DNA of 64,000 nucleotides, from the NCBI GenBank assembly GCA_024760905.1, contig CM045735.1, positions 28,697,249 to 28,761,248 of the forward strand. The letters are read 5' to 3'. Shown piece by piece: positions 34,588 through 45,279 of the stretch; position 1 is the first letter of the stretch; each line of letters opens with the position of its first letter. The stretch is from Plotosus lineatus. Lineage: Eukaryota; Chordata; Actinopteri; Siluriformes; Plotosidae. Below the pieces are notes generated by a model. It worked only from the letters and a program-made list of their open reading frames with translations. It had not been told where the DNA came from and made no database searches. The position numbers and the translations under genes were made by a program.

Positions 34588-34737
34588 AGACTGCATAGCC
34601 ATCAGTGTGTTTCTGCCCTGCGATAGCCTCGTGAGCTGTCCAGGGTCTACTCTGCCCTCGCCCAGAGTGGGCTGAGATGGACACTAGCCTCTCCGTGATT
34701 AGGATTAAGCGGTTAAGTATATGAATGAATGAATGAA
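34588..34737 (+). repeat. SINE-B 3' part
   Basis: It starts at the end of the core (ctgcatagccatcagtgtg) and runs through tgagctgtccagggtctac to gattaggattaagcggtt and a tail of (GAAT) units. Confidence 0.85.
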
Positions 34738-35046
34738 ACATACCTGTATATGTGTGTGATTCATAGAAGAAAATACATACCCGTGTTAACGTTCCGAGAT
34801 TATACTGCACATAGTAGGAAGGCTTTTAGTGTGTAGCTGTTGACACTTTCAAATCGATCTTGGACGGACAGAGAGACACACATTGGGTTATTAAAATACA
34901 GAAATATAATCACAATGAGCACTCCAGGAATGGCTACTTGAGATCAGTGTCGGGCTGTGTGTTTGATACCAGGGTCTTCAGTGGGACTTAATGGACTTAA
35001 TACATCTCTTAATACCACCACTTTTCCTTTGCAATTATAAAAAAAT
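34738..35046. other. Unassigned sequence
   Basis: No feature recognised. Confidence 0.5.
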
Positions 35047-35066
35047 ATCAGTAATATTCAAAAACA

Positions 35067-35426
35067 GTGGGGCAGTGGTGGTCTAGTGGTATAGGGCGCT
35101 GGATCGCTGATCCAAAGGTTGGGGGTTCGAGTCCCACTCTGCACAAGGTTGTCACTGCCCCCCCCCCCCAGTGCAGCTAACTGGGTTATCAAAGGCGGGC
35201 CATGTCTCTCACTGTCTATGGTGAGAGGCATGTAAAAGAACCATTGCTGACATTCGTAAAAGAGTAGGCTGCAAAGTCGTCAGCGTGTTTCTGTCCCTTG
35301 CTAAAGGGTTGTGACACGAAGGGCATCCGACGTAAAAACCTCTGCCAAATCAAATGTGCGAATCAGACGATTCGCTGTGGCGACTCCCGAGTGAAAGGGA
35401 AAAAGCCGAAAGGAAGACAGACAGAC
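35067..35426 (+). repeat. SINE-A, full-length reference copy
   Basis: This 360-base copy is bounded by a perfect 20-base TSD (atcagtaatattcaaaaaca at 35,047-35,066 and 35,427-35,446). The parts are a tRNA-like head (A box tggtctagtgg, B box ggttcgagtcc), a C-run, a spacer with gcagctaactgggttatcaa, and a private core to about 35,290. A ~60-base block follows that is similar to the RTE-A 5' UTR (ggttgtgacacgaagggcat). Last comes a tail similar to the RTE-A 3' end (gattcgctgtggcgactccc). RNA polymerase III promoter boxes are intact. The parent tRNA is uncertain. The perfect TSD suggests a young insertion. Confidence 0.95.
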
Positions 35427-35446
35427 ATCAGTAATATTCAAAAACA

Positions 35447-36216
35447 CAATATGACAAGATGTGGCAGAGACAGAGGCATTTCGCCCATTTCTGCTAGTAA
35501 CGCCGAGCAGTAAGCAATGGCGTTTACCGGTGAACGTTTCCATTGAATTTGGTGATTGGTCAAATTTAACAAGCTTAAACCTTACCCCCTTAAGCTCTCC
35601 TTACGATGTCTAGCCTTCCAGAAACAGTTCTTCAAAATTAATTTTTAAGACACCAAGTCAATTTTTCCTCCTCTCTCAGCCACTGTAGGTGTAAAAAAAT
35701 TCTTAACTGTATCGTGTACAAATCACTACAGACTATTCATCTAGTTTTTCTCTGACCATCCAATCAGAGGACAGAAAATGCTGACATTATTGTGGGCCAG
35801 CTAGCTGACCCTGTGAGGCGAATATGAAATCTGATTGGTTAGAGAAACAGTCCCATTGCCAATATAGTTTAAGTAACATCAGTTAGCACTGCTGATTCTG
35901 AAGGCCCAGCACATAGAAACTGAAATCTGATTAGACAAAAAATAATTTAAATATCTACATACATACTGAAAGCAGTGGCATGCAATGAAAACAAAGAGAA
36001 CAGACCATTGGAATAAATTAATACTATTAATGAAACAAATACTGGAGTTTAAGTTGTAATTGTAGGTCAGTGCTTTTGATAGTGTTTAGGCCAGCAGAGA
36101 ATGCTTTGCTGACCCTGACAGCCCATCATTGTTTGAGATATCGACCCCAAGCAACTTGTATGTGGAAATCCTTTCAATAAGGGTGCCACCTTTTGAGTAA
36201 TCGGACTCCACAGGTG
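35447..36216. other. Unassigned sequence between inverted SINEs
   Basis: No gene recognised. This stretch separates two SINE-A copies in opposite orientation. Confidence 0.5.
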
Positions 36217-36223
36217 GATTTGT

Positions 36224-36604
36224 CTGTCTTTCTTCCTTTCTGCTTTTTCCCTTTTACTCGGGAGTCGCCACAGCAAATCATCTGATTCGCACATTTGATT
36301 TGGCAGAGGTTTTTACGTCGGATGCCCTTCCTGTCACAACCCTTTTTAGCAAGGGGCAGAAACACGCTGACGACTTTGCAGCCTACTCTTTACGAAAGTC
36401 AGCAATGGTTCTTTTACATGCCTCTCACCATACACAGTGAAAGACATGGCCCGCCTTTGATAACCCAGTTAGCTGCACGGGATGGGGTGGTGGTGGTGGT
36501 GGTGGTGGTGGCAGTGACAACCTTGTGGAGAGTGGGACTCGAACCCCCAACCTTTGGATCAGTGATCCAGCACCCTATACCACTAGACCACCACTGCCCC
36601 CTCT
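36224..36604 (-). repeat. SINE-A, full length
   Basis: On the minus strand it has the complete head (ggggcagtggtggtctagtg), spacer, core, RTE-A-like 5' block and tail. A (GGT)n tract (36,486-36,512) has expanded where SINE-A has the C-run. The putative TSD is only gattttgt-like (gatttgt at 36,217-36,223 and 36,605-36,611). Confidence 0.9.
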
Positions 36605-36739
36605 GATTTGTACTAGAGAAAATTTAAAAAAAATTCTTTACATTTTCTGGTATTATGACAGATTTTACACTGTGATGCATACTGAAATTTACATTCAAAA
36701 ATAATAAAGAGCAAATAAATGGGAGCGTTCCTGGAGATT

Positions 36740-37030
36740 AGTTCAGTGATGGATGCATAATACGTAAGTCATGTGTTCCAGTCTTTGGAGTAGAGTTGAT
36801 TGATGAGAACTGCAAATAGCAGAGGTACCAGATTAATACCTTGTGATATGCCACCTGGCAGCATGATAACAAATCAGAAGTGACTTTCAATCCTAACTTT
36901 CTTATGGTAATCTAAAAAGGACCAATCCTATGGGACATCCCAAATCTCAAATTCATTAAAAAGTGTAGGGGTCGATAATCCTATAGTAAAATCTGTGTGG
37001 AACATCCTCACATAGCACTCCTTCTATCTT
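36740..37030 (-). pseudogene. LINE reverse transcriptase scrap
   Basis: The minus strand reads GISQGINLVPLLFAVLINQL, a decayed form of the RT motif B region (GVPQGT-LGPLLFAVLIN). The preceding DWSFLDYHKKVRIESH matches the segment before motif B. No other motif is clear, and the clade is unknown. Confidence 0.5.
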
Positions 37031-37057
37031 TCAGAATGATGTGTAAAACGTATACAG

Positions 37058-37232
37058 TGTATCGATGATTCAGTAGTTGAGGCTCTGGGTTACACATCTG
37101 AAGGACCGGTGGTTTAGTCTCCACTACCGCCAAATAACCAATTTTGGGCTCCTAAGCAAGGCCTTTAACCCTTAATTACTCAGTTGAATAAAAACGTTAG
37201 ATTTGTATAAGGGCTTCTGCCAAATACCATAA
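37058..37232 (+). repeat. V-SINE-like element with L2-type tail, diverged
   Basis: A decayed head (gattcagtagttgaggctct) is followed by taagcaaggcctttaaccct, taattactcagttg and a tail with ataagggcttctgccaaata. Confidence 0.7.
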
Positions 37233-37311
37233 ATGTAAATATACAAGTGCATGTGTCGTTAACTTGACTGCCAGACAAATAATAGCTGAACAGTGCTCGA
37301 GTATTACTATT

Positions 37312-37650
37312 AATTCACTCATTCTTTAAACTGCTTAATCCTAATTAGGGTTGTGGGAAGACTGGAGCCCATATCAGCCAGCTCTGGACAAGGAAAGAGT
37401 ACACCCTGGACAGCTCGCCAGGCCATCGCAGGACAGGAACATGCTGATGGTTATGTCGCTACTCTTGATGAAAGTCCGCAATGATTCTTTTACATGAACC
37501 TCTCACCTCAGACAGTGAGAGACATGGCCAGACTTTGATAACCCAGTTAGATGCACTGGGGGACAGCAGTGACGACCATTAACAGTGGAGCTTGAACCCC
37601 CAACCTTGTGATTGGTAATCCAGCACCTTACCACCGAGCCACCACAGCCC
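37312..37650 (-). repeat. SINE-B, near full length
   Basis: The minus strand has a head with ggttgggggttcaagctcca, the spacer, core and tail (ttaggattaagcagttt). Both ends are close to those of 17,258-17,607. Confidence 0.85.
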
Positions 37651-38366
37651 TGGAGTATTATTAATTCTAGCAAAGTTTGAATGCATGACCAAATTAAAGG
37701 ATTTTACTGAAGGTTTGTAAAAATAAATTGTGTAATTTTCATTTTGTAAAGTTTTGTAAAGATTAGTGTGAACCTAATGTAGTCTTCAATTCGAAGCCTC
37801 TAGTATGTACACATGTACACAGTTAATATTATCATAAAAATAAAGATTACTGCTTTAATAAATCAGAAATGAGCGGGGAAAAAAAACATGCAATTTTGTT
37901 CAATGATGAAATTATTGCTAACAGACCATGGGATGCAGTTTGTTTCTGGCAATAGAAGTTTGCTGTGATTGGAAGAGTAGTATTGGCGGTTTTAACAGGC
38001 GTGGCCTGCTTAATGATGGTGTGCATGTGTTTGATCTGGTCTAGCTAGGTTATTTGGAGAACATGGGGATCGTTTGGTTTGGAGTGTAATTAGAGCATTG
38101 AGGTTAGGAAGAGCATAATCAAAGCAGTCTGGGTGCTGAACGAGAAGCGAGTACAGACACAGAGGCACACACATACACATAAAACAGCCTATAATTTAGT
38201 ACAACACCAAATAACCCCCAGATTGAAGCACAGGGGGGAGTAAAATAAGGATAAATGATTGAAGGAGAACTTTAAAGCATGTGCCATAAAAGCCAAATGA
38301 ATGTGGTATGGGTGTGTGAGTACAGTATTATGTGTATGGCTTCTTGTGTTGCAGTAGAATAGAATG

Positions 38367-38448
<82 letters not shown>

Positions 38449-38472
38449 TGAGCGCTGTCGCTTATTTTGATA
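37651..38472. other. Unassigned, with a (CT)n/(CA)n microsatellite
   Basis: A (CT)n tract lies at 38,367-38,414 and (CA)n at 38,416-38,446. Nothing else recognised. Confidence 0.6.
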
Positions 38473-39258
38473 CAGTAGGCCCTTGATATTCACAGGGGTT
38501 CGGTTGCAGCGTCTCCCGCGAATGAAGATAATCCGCGAGTTCTGTACCCGGAAGTAAAACCCCATGTATCATATTACATGTGCGAATGAGCAACCGGAGG
38601 TAAAATACTGCGTATCTATTACATGAGCTAAAATATGCTTTGTAAACACATTCTATAGACAGTCTTATTAATACAGTGTTAATGTAGTAAAATGTAGTAG
38701 TGATTAAAAAAAACTTCTCAATTTTTACTGTTATATTTATTGATGATAAAATATAAACATTATACAGCATATACTGTTGTAAAGCACTAGTATTAAAGTC
38801 TTTTTCAATTATTATTCCAGTACAGTCCCTAAGTTAATGTTTAGAATGTTTGTGCGTGAGATTTTATGTTCTGTACTTTTATGTTTTATGTACTGTAGTA
38901 TGTTTAACAAATGAATGCAGCCATGAGGTGGGGGGGGGGGGGGGGGCACTAACCAGTGTCTCTCCCCCTCATGCCGGTCCCAAGCCCGGAGAAATGCAGA
39001 GGGTTGTGTCAGGAAGGGCATCCGACGTAAAACCAATGCCAAACATTTATGATGCAAATCAGAAGTATTACCCCCATACCGGATCGGTCGAGGCCCGGGT
39101 TAACAACGACTGCCATCAGTGCTGTCAATCAACAGGGTGCTGATGGAAATTGGACTGCTGTTGGTCGAAGATGTCGAAGAAGGAGAGGTGGGAGGTGTGT
39201 CCGTAGGCAGAGAGAGAGAAGAGGAAAGGCATGAGTCTAGGACTGAGAATGGGGACTT

Positions 39259-40213
39259 TTGAATGTTGGAACTATGCAAAGAAAAGGTAGAGAGCTGGCT
39301 GACATGATGCAGAGGAGGAAGGTGGACATACTGTGTGTTCAGGAGACCAGGTGGAAAGGTAGCAAAGCTAAAAGCTTAGGAGCAGGGTTTAAGCTATTTT
39401 ATCACGGTGTGGATGGGAAGAGAAATGGAGTAGGAGTCATCTTGAAGGAGGAGTTTGTCAGGAATGTTCTAAAAGTGAAAAGAGTGTCAGACAGAGTGAT
39501 GAGTCTCAAGTTAGAAATTGAAGGTGTAATGCTCAATGTTGTTAGTGCTTATGCCCCACAGGCAGGATGTGAGCTAGAAGAGAAGGAAAGATTCTGGAGT
39601 GACTTAGATGAAGTGATGCAGTGTACCGCCAGAGGTGAAAGAGTGGTCATTGGTGCAAACTTCAATGGACATGACAGGCAACAGAGGGGACGAAGAAGTG
39701 ATGGGCAGGTTTGGTATCCAGGACAGGAACGCAGAAGGACAGATGTTGATAGATTTTGCAAAAAGGATGGAAATGGCTGTGGTGAATACTTTCTTCCAGA
39801 AGAAACAGGAGCATGGGGTGACTTATAAAAGCGGAGGTAGGAGCACACAGGTAGACTACATCTTATGTAGACGATGTAATTTGAAGGAAGTCAGTGACTG
39901 CAAAGTCATAGTGGGTGAGAGTGTTGCCAAACAGCATAGGATGGTGGTGTGCAGTATGACTCTGATGGTGAGAAAGGTGAAAAAGGAAGAGCAGAAGACA
40001 AAGTGGTGGAAGCTGATAAAGGAAGAGTGTCGTGTTGTCTTCAAGGAGGAGTTGAAACAGGCTTTGGGTGGCCAGGAAGTGCTTCCAAATGACTGGACAA
40101 CCACAGCAAATTTGATCAGGGACACAGGTAGGAGAGTACTTGGTGTGTCCTCTGGAAGGAAAGTAGATAAGGAGACTTGGTGGTGGAATGAGGAAGTTCA
40201 GGAGTGTGTATAA
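39259..40213 (+). pseudogene. RTE-A endonuclease region, frameshifted
   Basis: The first frame (39,259-39,828) carries GRELADMMQRRKVDILCVQE, TRWKGSKAKSLGAGFKLFYH, NVVSAYAPQAGCE and VIGANFNGHD, where the usual GDFN is GANFN. A shift near 39,690 moves reading to the frame ending at 40,213, with VMGRFGIQDRNAEGQMLIDF and STQVDYILCRR and then SVAKQHRMVVCSM. The AP-endonuclease fold is recognisable, but the Asp in GDFN is replaced and the frame is broken, so the copy is inactive. A stop at about 40,211 separates it from the linker frame (RLAKKKWDIERTEESKQEY). Confidence 0.85.
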
Positions 40214-40554
40214 AGGAAGAGGTTAGCCAAGAAGAAGTGGGACATTGAGAGGACCGAAGAGAGTAAACAGGAGTACAGGGAGACACAGCGTAAGGCGAAA
40301 GTAGCAGTGGCTAAGGCCAAACAGAGGGCGTATGATGACTTGTATGATAGGTTGGATAGTAAAGAGGGAGAAAATGATCTATACAGGTTGGCACAGCAGA
40401 GAAATAGAGATGGGAAGGACGTGCAGCAAGTTAGATTGATAAAGGACAGAGAGGGAAATGTATTGACTGATGACAGAAGTGTGCTGGGAAGATGGAAAGA
40501 GTACTTTGAAGAGCTGATGAATGAGGAAAATGAGAGAGAAAAAGAGTAGAAGAG

Positions 40555-42033
40555 GTGACCATTGAGGAGCAGGATGTAGCAAAGATCAGTAAGGGTGAAG
40601 TGAGAAGGGCATTGAAGAGGATGAAGAATGGAAAGGCAGTTGGTCCTGATGATATACCTGTGGAGGTATGGAAGTGTCTAGGAGAGGTAGCAGTAGATTT
40701 TCTGACAAGAACATTCAACAAGGTACTAGAGAGTGAGCAGATGCTGGAGGAGTGGAGGAGAAGTGTGCTGGTGCCCATTTTTAAGAACAAGGGAGACGTG
40801 CAGAGTTGCAGCAACTACAGAGGGATAAAGTTGATGAGCCATACGATGAAGTTATGGGAAAGAATAGTGGAAGCTAGACTAAGGGCAGAGGTCAGCATTT
40901 GTGAACAACAGTTTGGTTTCATGCCAAGAAAGAGCACCACAGATGCAATGTTTGCTTTGAGGATGTTAATAGAGAAGTACAGAGAAGGTCAGAGGGAGCT
41001 ATATTGTGCCTTTGTGGAAAAAGCATATGACAGGGTGCCAAGAGAAGAACTGTGGTATTGCATGAGGAAGTCTGGAGTGGCAGAGAAGTATGTTAGAGTG
41101 GTGCAGGACATGTATGAGAGATGTAAGACAGAGGTGAGGTGTGCTGTCGGTGTGACCGACGAATTCAAGGTGGAGGTGGGACTGCATCAAGGGTCAGCTC
41201 TGAGCCCCTTCTTGTTTGCTATGGTGATGGACAGGCTGACAGACGAGGTGAGACAAGAATCTCCATGGACTATGATGTTTGCAGATGACATCGTGATCTG
41301 TAGTGAGAGCAGAGAACAAGTGCAGGAAAATCTAGAGAGGTGGAGGTATGCCCTGGAAAGGAGAGGAATGAAGGTTAGCCTCAGAAAATCAGAATACATG
41401 TTTGTGAATGAGAAGGACCTAGGAGGATCGGTGATGTTACAGGGAGCAGAGATAACGAAGGTGGAGGATTTTAAGTACTTAGGCTCAACAATCCAGAGCA
41501 ATGGAGAGTGTGGAAAAGAGGTGAAGAAGCGTATGCAGGCAGGCTGGAATGGTTGGAGAAAAGTGTCCGGTGTGATGTGCGATAGGAGAGTGTCAGCAAG
41601 AATGAAAGGAAAAGTGTACAAGACGGTGGTGAGGCAAGCAATGTTGTATGGCTTAGAAACAGTGGCGCTGAGGAAAAGGCAGGAGGCAGAGCTGGAGGTA
41701 GTGGAGATGAAAATGTTGAGGTTCTCTCTGGGAATAACGAGGATGGATAGGATCAGAAATGAGTATATCAGAGGGACAGCCCACGTAAGATGTTTTGGAG
41801 ACAAAGTCAGAGAGGCTAGATTGAGATGGTTTGGACATGTACAGAGGAGGGATAGTGAGTATATTGGTAGTAGGATGCTGAGATTGGAACTACCAGGCAG
41901 AAGGCCTCGAGGAAGACCAAAGAAGAGATTTATGGATGTGGTGAAGGAAGACATGAAGGTCGTTGGAGTCAGAAAAGAAGATGCGGAGGACAGGGTGAGG
42001 TGGAGGCGGATGATTTGCTGTGGCGACCCCTGA
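40555..42033 (+). pseudogene. RTE-A reverse transcriptase, motif A deleted
   Basis: A 492-residue frame includes MKNGKAVGPDDIPVEVWKC, VPIFKNKGDVQSCSNYRGIK, EQQFGFMPRKSTTDAMFALR, motif B GLHQGSALSPFLFAMVMD, motif C MMFADDIVICSES, EDFKYLGSTIQSNGECGKEV, ARLRWFGHVQRRDSEYIGSR and ends VRWRRMICCGDP. Motif A reads AFVEKAYDRV where another copy (59,282-59,743) reads AFVDLEKAYDRV. Two residues including a metal-binding aspartate are lost at about 41,012. The frame upstream of 40,555 continues only with a shift near 40,548. The copy looks recent (long open frame) but dead. Confidence 0.9.
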
Positions 42034-42373
42034 AGGGAGCAGCCGAAAGTAAAAGAAGAAGAAGCATGTTTAACAAATGATAACAAAAGGATAAACTTTA
42101 TTACGCTTCATGTCCTTTTTCATTGAACTTGGAGTGAGGTCTCCATGATAGCGCTGCCTAGAGGGCAATGTGACAGAGTTTTCAGAGTCAAATTGTTTTT
42201 TTGTTCATTTTAATTTTTTTATTTGTTGTTTTGTTTGTTCATGTTTTGCACTATGCTCATCTATGACCAGTCGACTCTACTACAGCTATAAGCTGTAGGC
42301 TAATATGCTATCCTGAGCTAATGTGCTATGGTAGCTCAATGCTAGCCACACCCCAGCTAACAATAAGCCCAGG

Positions 42374-42636
42374 TGGAGTTCTCAGAGTCTCCGGCGCTTG
42401 GTTAGAAACAGAAGGTTTGCACTTCCAGTCATACTGCTTGAAAATGTTCAGTCCCTGCGAAACAAGATGGACGAGCTTCATGCTCAGATTGCAGCACAGA
42501 GGGATCTACAGGACTGCTCTATGCTGTGTTTCTGTGAAACATGGCTTGAGGAGTGTACACCCAACAAGGCGATTGCACCAGCCGGCTACATCGCCTTCAT
42601 TCCCTGCGATCCCAAATGCCGGAGTAGTTGTTCCCG
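42374..42636 (+). pseudogene. LINE endonuclease N-terminal piece in the foldback loop
   Basis: The plus-strand frame reads LPVILLENVQSLRNKMDELH, then CSMLCFCETWLEECTPNKAI and APAGYIAFIPCD. This is the start of the endonuclease domain of Rex1/L2-type LINEs (ANVQSL-NK-DEL; LCF-ETWL). About 80 residues remain, flanked by the two arms of the inverted repeat. The arms may therefore derive from the 5' UTR of the same LINE. Confidence 0.75.
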
Positions 42637-43392
42637 CCTGGGTTTATTGTTAGCTGGGGTGCGGCTAGCATTGAGCTACCATAGCATATTAGCTCACGAT
42701 AGGAGTTGAGCGTGCTTAGTTGCCCGAAGACTCCAATCTCATAGCTGTAGCAGGGTTGACTGATCATAGACGAGCATAATGCAAAACATGAACAAACAAA
42801 ACAACAAATAAAACAAATTAAAACGAACAAAGAAATAATTTGACTCTGAGAACTCCGCGACATCGCCCTTTAGGCAGCGCCATCTTGGAGACGTCACTCC
42901 CAGATGTCACTCCAAGTTCAATGTAAAAGGACATGAAGCGTAATAAAGTTTTATCCTTTTGGTATTGTTTGTTAAACATGCTACAGAATATAAAATCTCA
43001 CACACAAACATTCTAAACATTAACTTAGATACTGTACTGGAATAATAATTAAAAAAGACTTTAATACAACAGTTCAAAGGAAACTGTCGTTTCTTCAGGA
43101 GAAAGTCTTATTTCTTCAGAAGAGACATCCAGCGTTTTCTATCGCTTTGCCAGAGAAGACGCACAGCGTTTGAGTGGCATCATAGAGCTTAACTGGTAAT
43201 TAAAACACAAAAAAAAGAGTCTCATTGACAACTTGTGCACGAATGAGGAAAAAGGGGTGTGTTACATCATCTCAACCAATCAGCAGGAAGGAGGACAGCC
43301 ATTGGCTGAATTTGAGTGACGTGTCAGTTGCTTGGTAGTCTGCGAATACTCAAACCGTGACTGCAAAACCGCGAATAGTCAAGGGCCTACTG

Positions 43393-43752
43393 TTCATTTA
43401 ATTAGTATTTTATGTACCATAACAGTTTTAAGTTACAACTGAAACATTTTTCATTCATCTGACTATCATCAGTACTTCTTATCTCTCACCAATTCTAGCT
43501 GACTTCGGGTGAGAGGGGGGTATATCTTGAAAACGTCACAAATTTATCTTGGAGTAATACATAGACAAACTGGAGGCCTATGCATTCACAGGAAAAACAT
43601 GCAAACTCTGCAAAGAAAAGCCCCAATGAGTAGGGAAGTTTGTATCCATTATCATCTTGTTGTACGGCGATGGTATTAACCAGTGCACTACAGTACAATG
43701 CTGTACATGGGTTTTTACATACAATAATAATAAAATCAGGCATTATAAATTA
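43393..43752. other. Unassigned sequence
   Basis: No feature recognised. The last two bases (TA) belong to the next element's target site. Confidence 0.5.
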
Positions 43753-45279
43753 CAAACCGGATTCCAAAAAACTTGGCACACTATACAAATTGTGAATGAA
43801 ATCTGAATGCAATGATGTGGAAGTGCCAAATTTCAATATTTTATTCCAAATAGAACAGAGATGACAGGGTCAAAACTTTAAACTGAGAAAATGTATCATT
43901 TTAAGAGAAAAATATGTTGATTTAAAATTTCATGGTGTCAACAAATCTCAAAAAAGTTGGGACAAGGCCATTTTCACCACCGTGAGGCATCCTCTCTTCT
44001 TACAACAGTCTGCAAACGTTTGGGGAGTGAGGAGACAAGTTTCTCATATTTAGAAATAAGAATGCTGTTCCATTCTTGTCTCATATAGGCCTCGAACTGT
44101 TCAACTGTCTTGGACCTTCTTTGTTGCACCTTCCTCTTCCTTCTCCAAATGTTCTATAGGTGAAAAATATGGACTGCAGGCTGGCCATTTCAATACCTGG
44201 ATCCTTTTCCTACGCAGGCATGATGTAATTAATGCTGCATGTGGTCTGGCATCATCATGTTGAAAAATGCAAGGTCTTCTTTGAAAGAGACACCTGGATG
44301 GGAGCATATGTTGTTCTAGAACCTGAATATACCTTTCTGCATTGACAGTGCTTTTTCAGATGTGCAAGCTGCCCATGTCACAAGCACTCATGCAACCCCA
44401 TACCATCACAGATGCAGCCTTCTGAACTGAGCGCTTATAACAACTTGGGTTGTCCTTGTCCTCTTTCGTCAGGATAACATGGCATCTCAGTTTTCCATAA
44501 AGAACTTCGAATCGTGATTCGTCTCACCACAGAACAGTTTTCCACTTTGTCACACTCACTTGTAAATCACCCCAGGCCAAGAGAAAAAAGTCTGTGCTTC
44601 TGGGTCCTTTTTAGAAATGGTTTTGTCTTTGTACTGTAGAGTTTCAGCTGGCAACGGCGGATGGCTCGGTGGACTGTGTTCACCCACAATGATTTCTGGA
44701 AATATTGCTGAGCCCAGTCTATGATTCCCCTTACAGTAGCATTCCTGTTTGTGTTGCAGTACCATTTAATGGCCTTGACCCTTACGCACAGAGATTGTTC
44801 CAGATTCTCTGAGTCTTTGGATGATGTTATGCACTGTAGATGATGATAACTTCAAACTCTTTGCAATATTTTGCTGGGAAAAACCTTTCTGATATTGCTC
44901 CACTATCTTTACGTGCAACATTGGGGGAACTGGTGATCCTCTACCCATCTTTGCTTCTGAGAGACACTGCCACTCTGAGCAGCTCTTTTTATGCTCAGTC
45001 ATATTACCAAAGGACCTCATTAGTGGTAATTGGTCTTTCAGCTGTTTGTTATACATGCAATTGACTTTTCCAGCCTCTTATTGCTACCTGTCCCAACTTT
45101 TTTGAGATTTGTTAACACAATAAAATTTATAATCAACATATTGTCCCTTTCAAATGATACATTTTCTCAGTTTAAACTTTTGGCCTGTCATCTATGTTCT
45201 ATTCGGACTAAAGTATTGAAATTTGGCACTTCCACATCATTGCATTCAGTTTTTATTCACACTATACAAATTGTGAATT
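43753..45279 (-). mobile_element. Tc1-type DNA transposon, right end rearranged
   Basis: The left end begins caaaccggattccaaaaaac after a TA. The right side matches it in reverse from cattgcattcagtttttatt outward but lacks the terminal ~25 bases. Instead, a short inverted copy of the terminus (cactatacaaattgtgaat) and then SINE tail sequence follow. Transposase remnants fill the minus strand. I recall this family as common in fish genomes. Confidence 0.85.
44101..45056 (-). pseudogene. Tc1-type transposase, broken
   Basis: The N-terminal frame (45,056-44,766) reads MGRGSPVPPMLHVKIVEQYQ and KGFSQQNIAKSLKLSSSTVH followed by NIIQRLRESGTISVRKGQG, a helix-turn-helix that binds the ends. The C-terminal frame (44,307-44,101) has RRPCIFQHDDARPHAALITS, with the second catalytic aspartate, then LKWPACSPYFSPIEHL with the glutamate (SPIEH). 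The middle (44,308-44,765) is present but in several frames. It is inactive. Confidence 0.85.

Larger units (their letters stand above)
38915..42065 (+). mobile_element. RTE-A: full-length RTE-type retrotransposon
   Basis: The copy is bounded by a perfect 15-base TSD (atgtttaacaaatga at 38,900-38,914 and 42,066-42,080). A 5' UTR with a long G-run (about 38,930-38,946), ggtcccaagcccgg and ggaagggcatccgacg leads into EN and RT coding remnants. The 3' end is gtggcgacccctgaaggg, then gccgaaag and a (GAA)n tail. At 3.15 kb it is the reference for all RTE-A fragments here. RTE membership rests on length, single long ORF layout and short simple-repeat tail. The exact clade (RTE versus RTE-X) is uncertain. 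Confidence 0.9.
38791..43066. repeat. Long inverted repeat (foldback), arms about 420 bases, split by RTE-A
   Basis: The left arm is 38,791-38,914 plus 42,081-42,373. The right arm is 42,637-43,066 in reverse. The arms share long identical stretches (for example cagtacagt, aagttaatgtttagaatg, cattgaacttggagtga, gctatggtagctcaatgcta) and look about 90 percent identical by eye. The spacer (42,374-42,636) encodes a LINE endonuclease piece. Confidence 0.85.
38473..43392. mobile_element. Inverted-repeat DNA transposon remnant holding a foldback and a LINE
   Basis: The left end begins cagtaggcccttgatattc, and the right end read backwards begins cagtaggcccttgactattc. The left flank is TA and the right flank TT, consistent with a Tc1/mariner-type TA TSD with one change. 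No transposase remains. The interior holds a long inverted repeat (38,791-43,066) and a full-length RTE-A (38,915-42,065). The termini resemble Tigger/pogo-type ends, a weak assignment. Confidence 0.7.

Noticed and set aside
35067..35140. tRNA-like sequence with A and B boxes
   Set aside because: It lacks a proper cloverleaf and mature 3' end and continues into the SINE body, so it is a SINE promoter and not a tRNA gene. The same holds for the other SINE heads.
38920..38975. Possible ribozyme at the 5' end of RTE-A
   Set aside because: A hairpin between atgagg-G-run and ccccctcat is visible, but the P3-L3 pattern and catalytic segment seen in the Rex3-like element are absent.
41187..42086. 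A 299-codon open frame on the minus strand
   Set aside because: It is the antisense of the RTE-A reverse transcriptase. The same antisense frame appears in other copies, which reflects codon bias of the sense gene.
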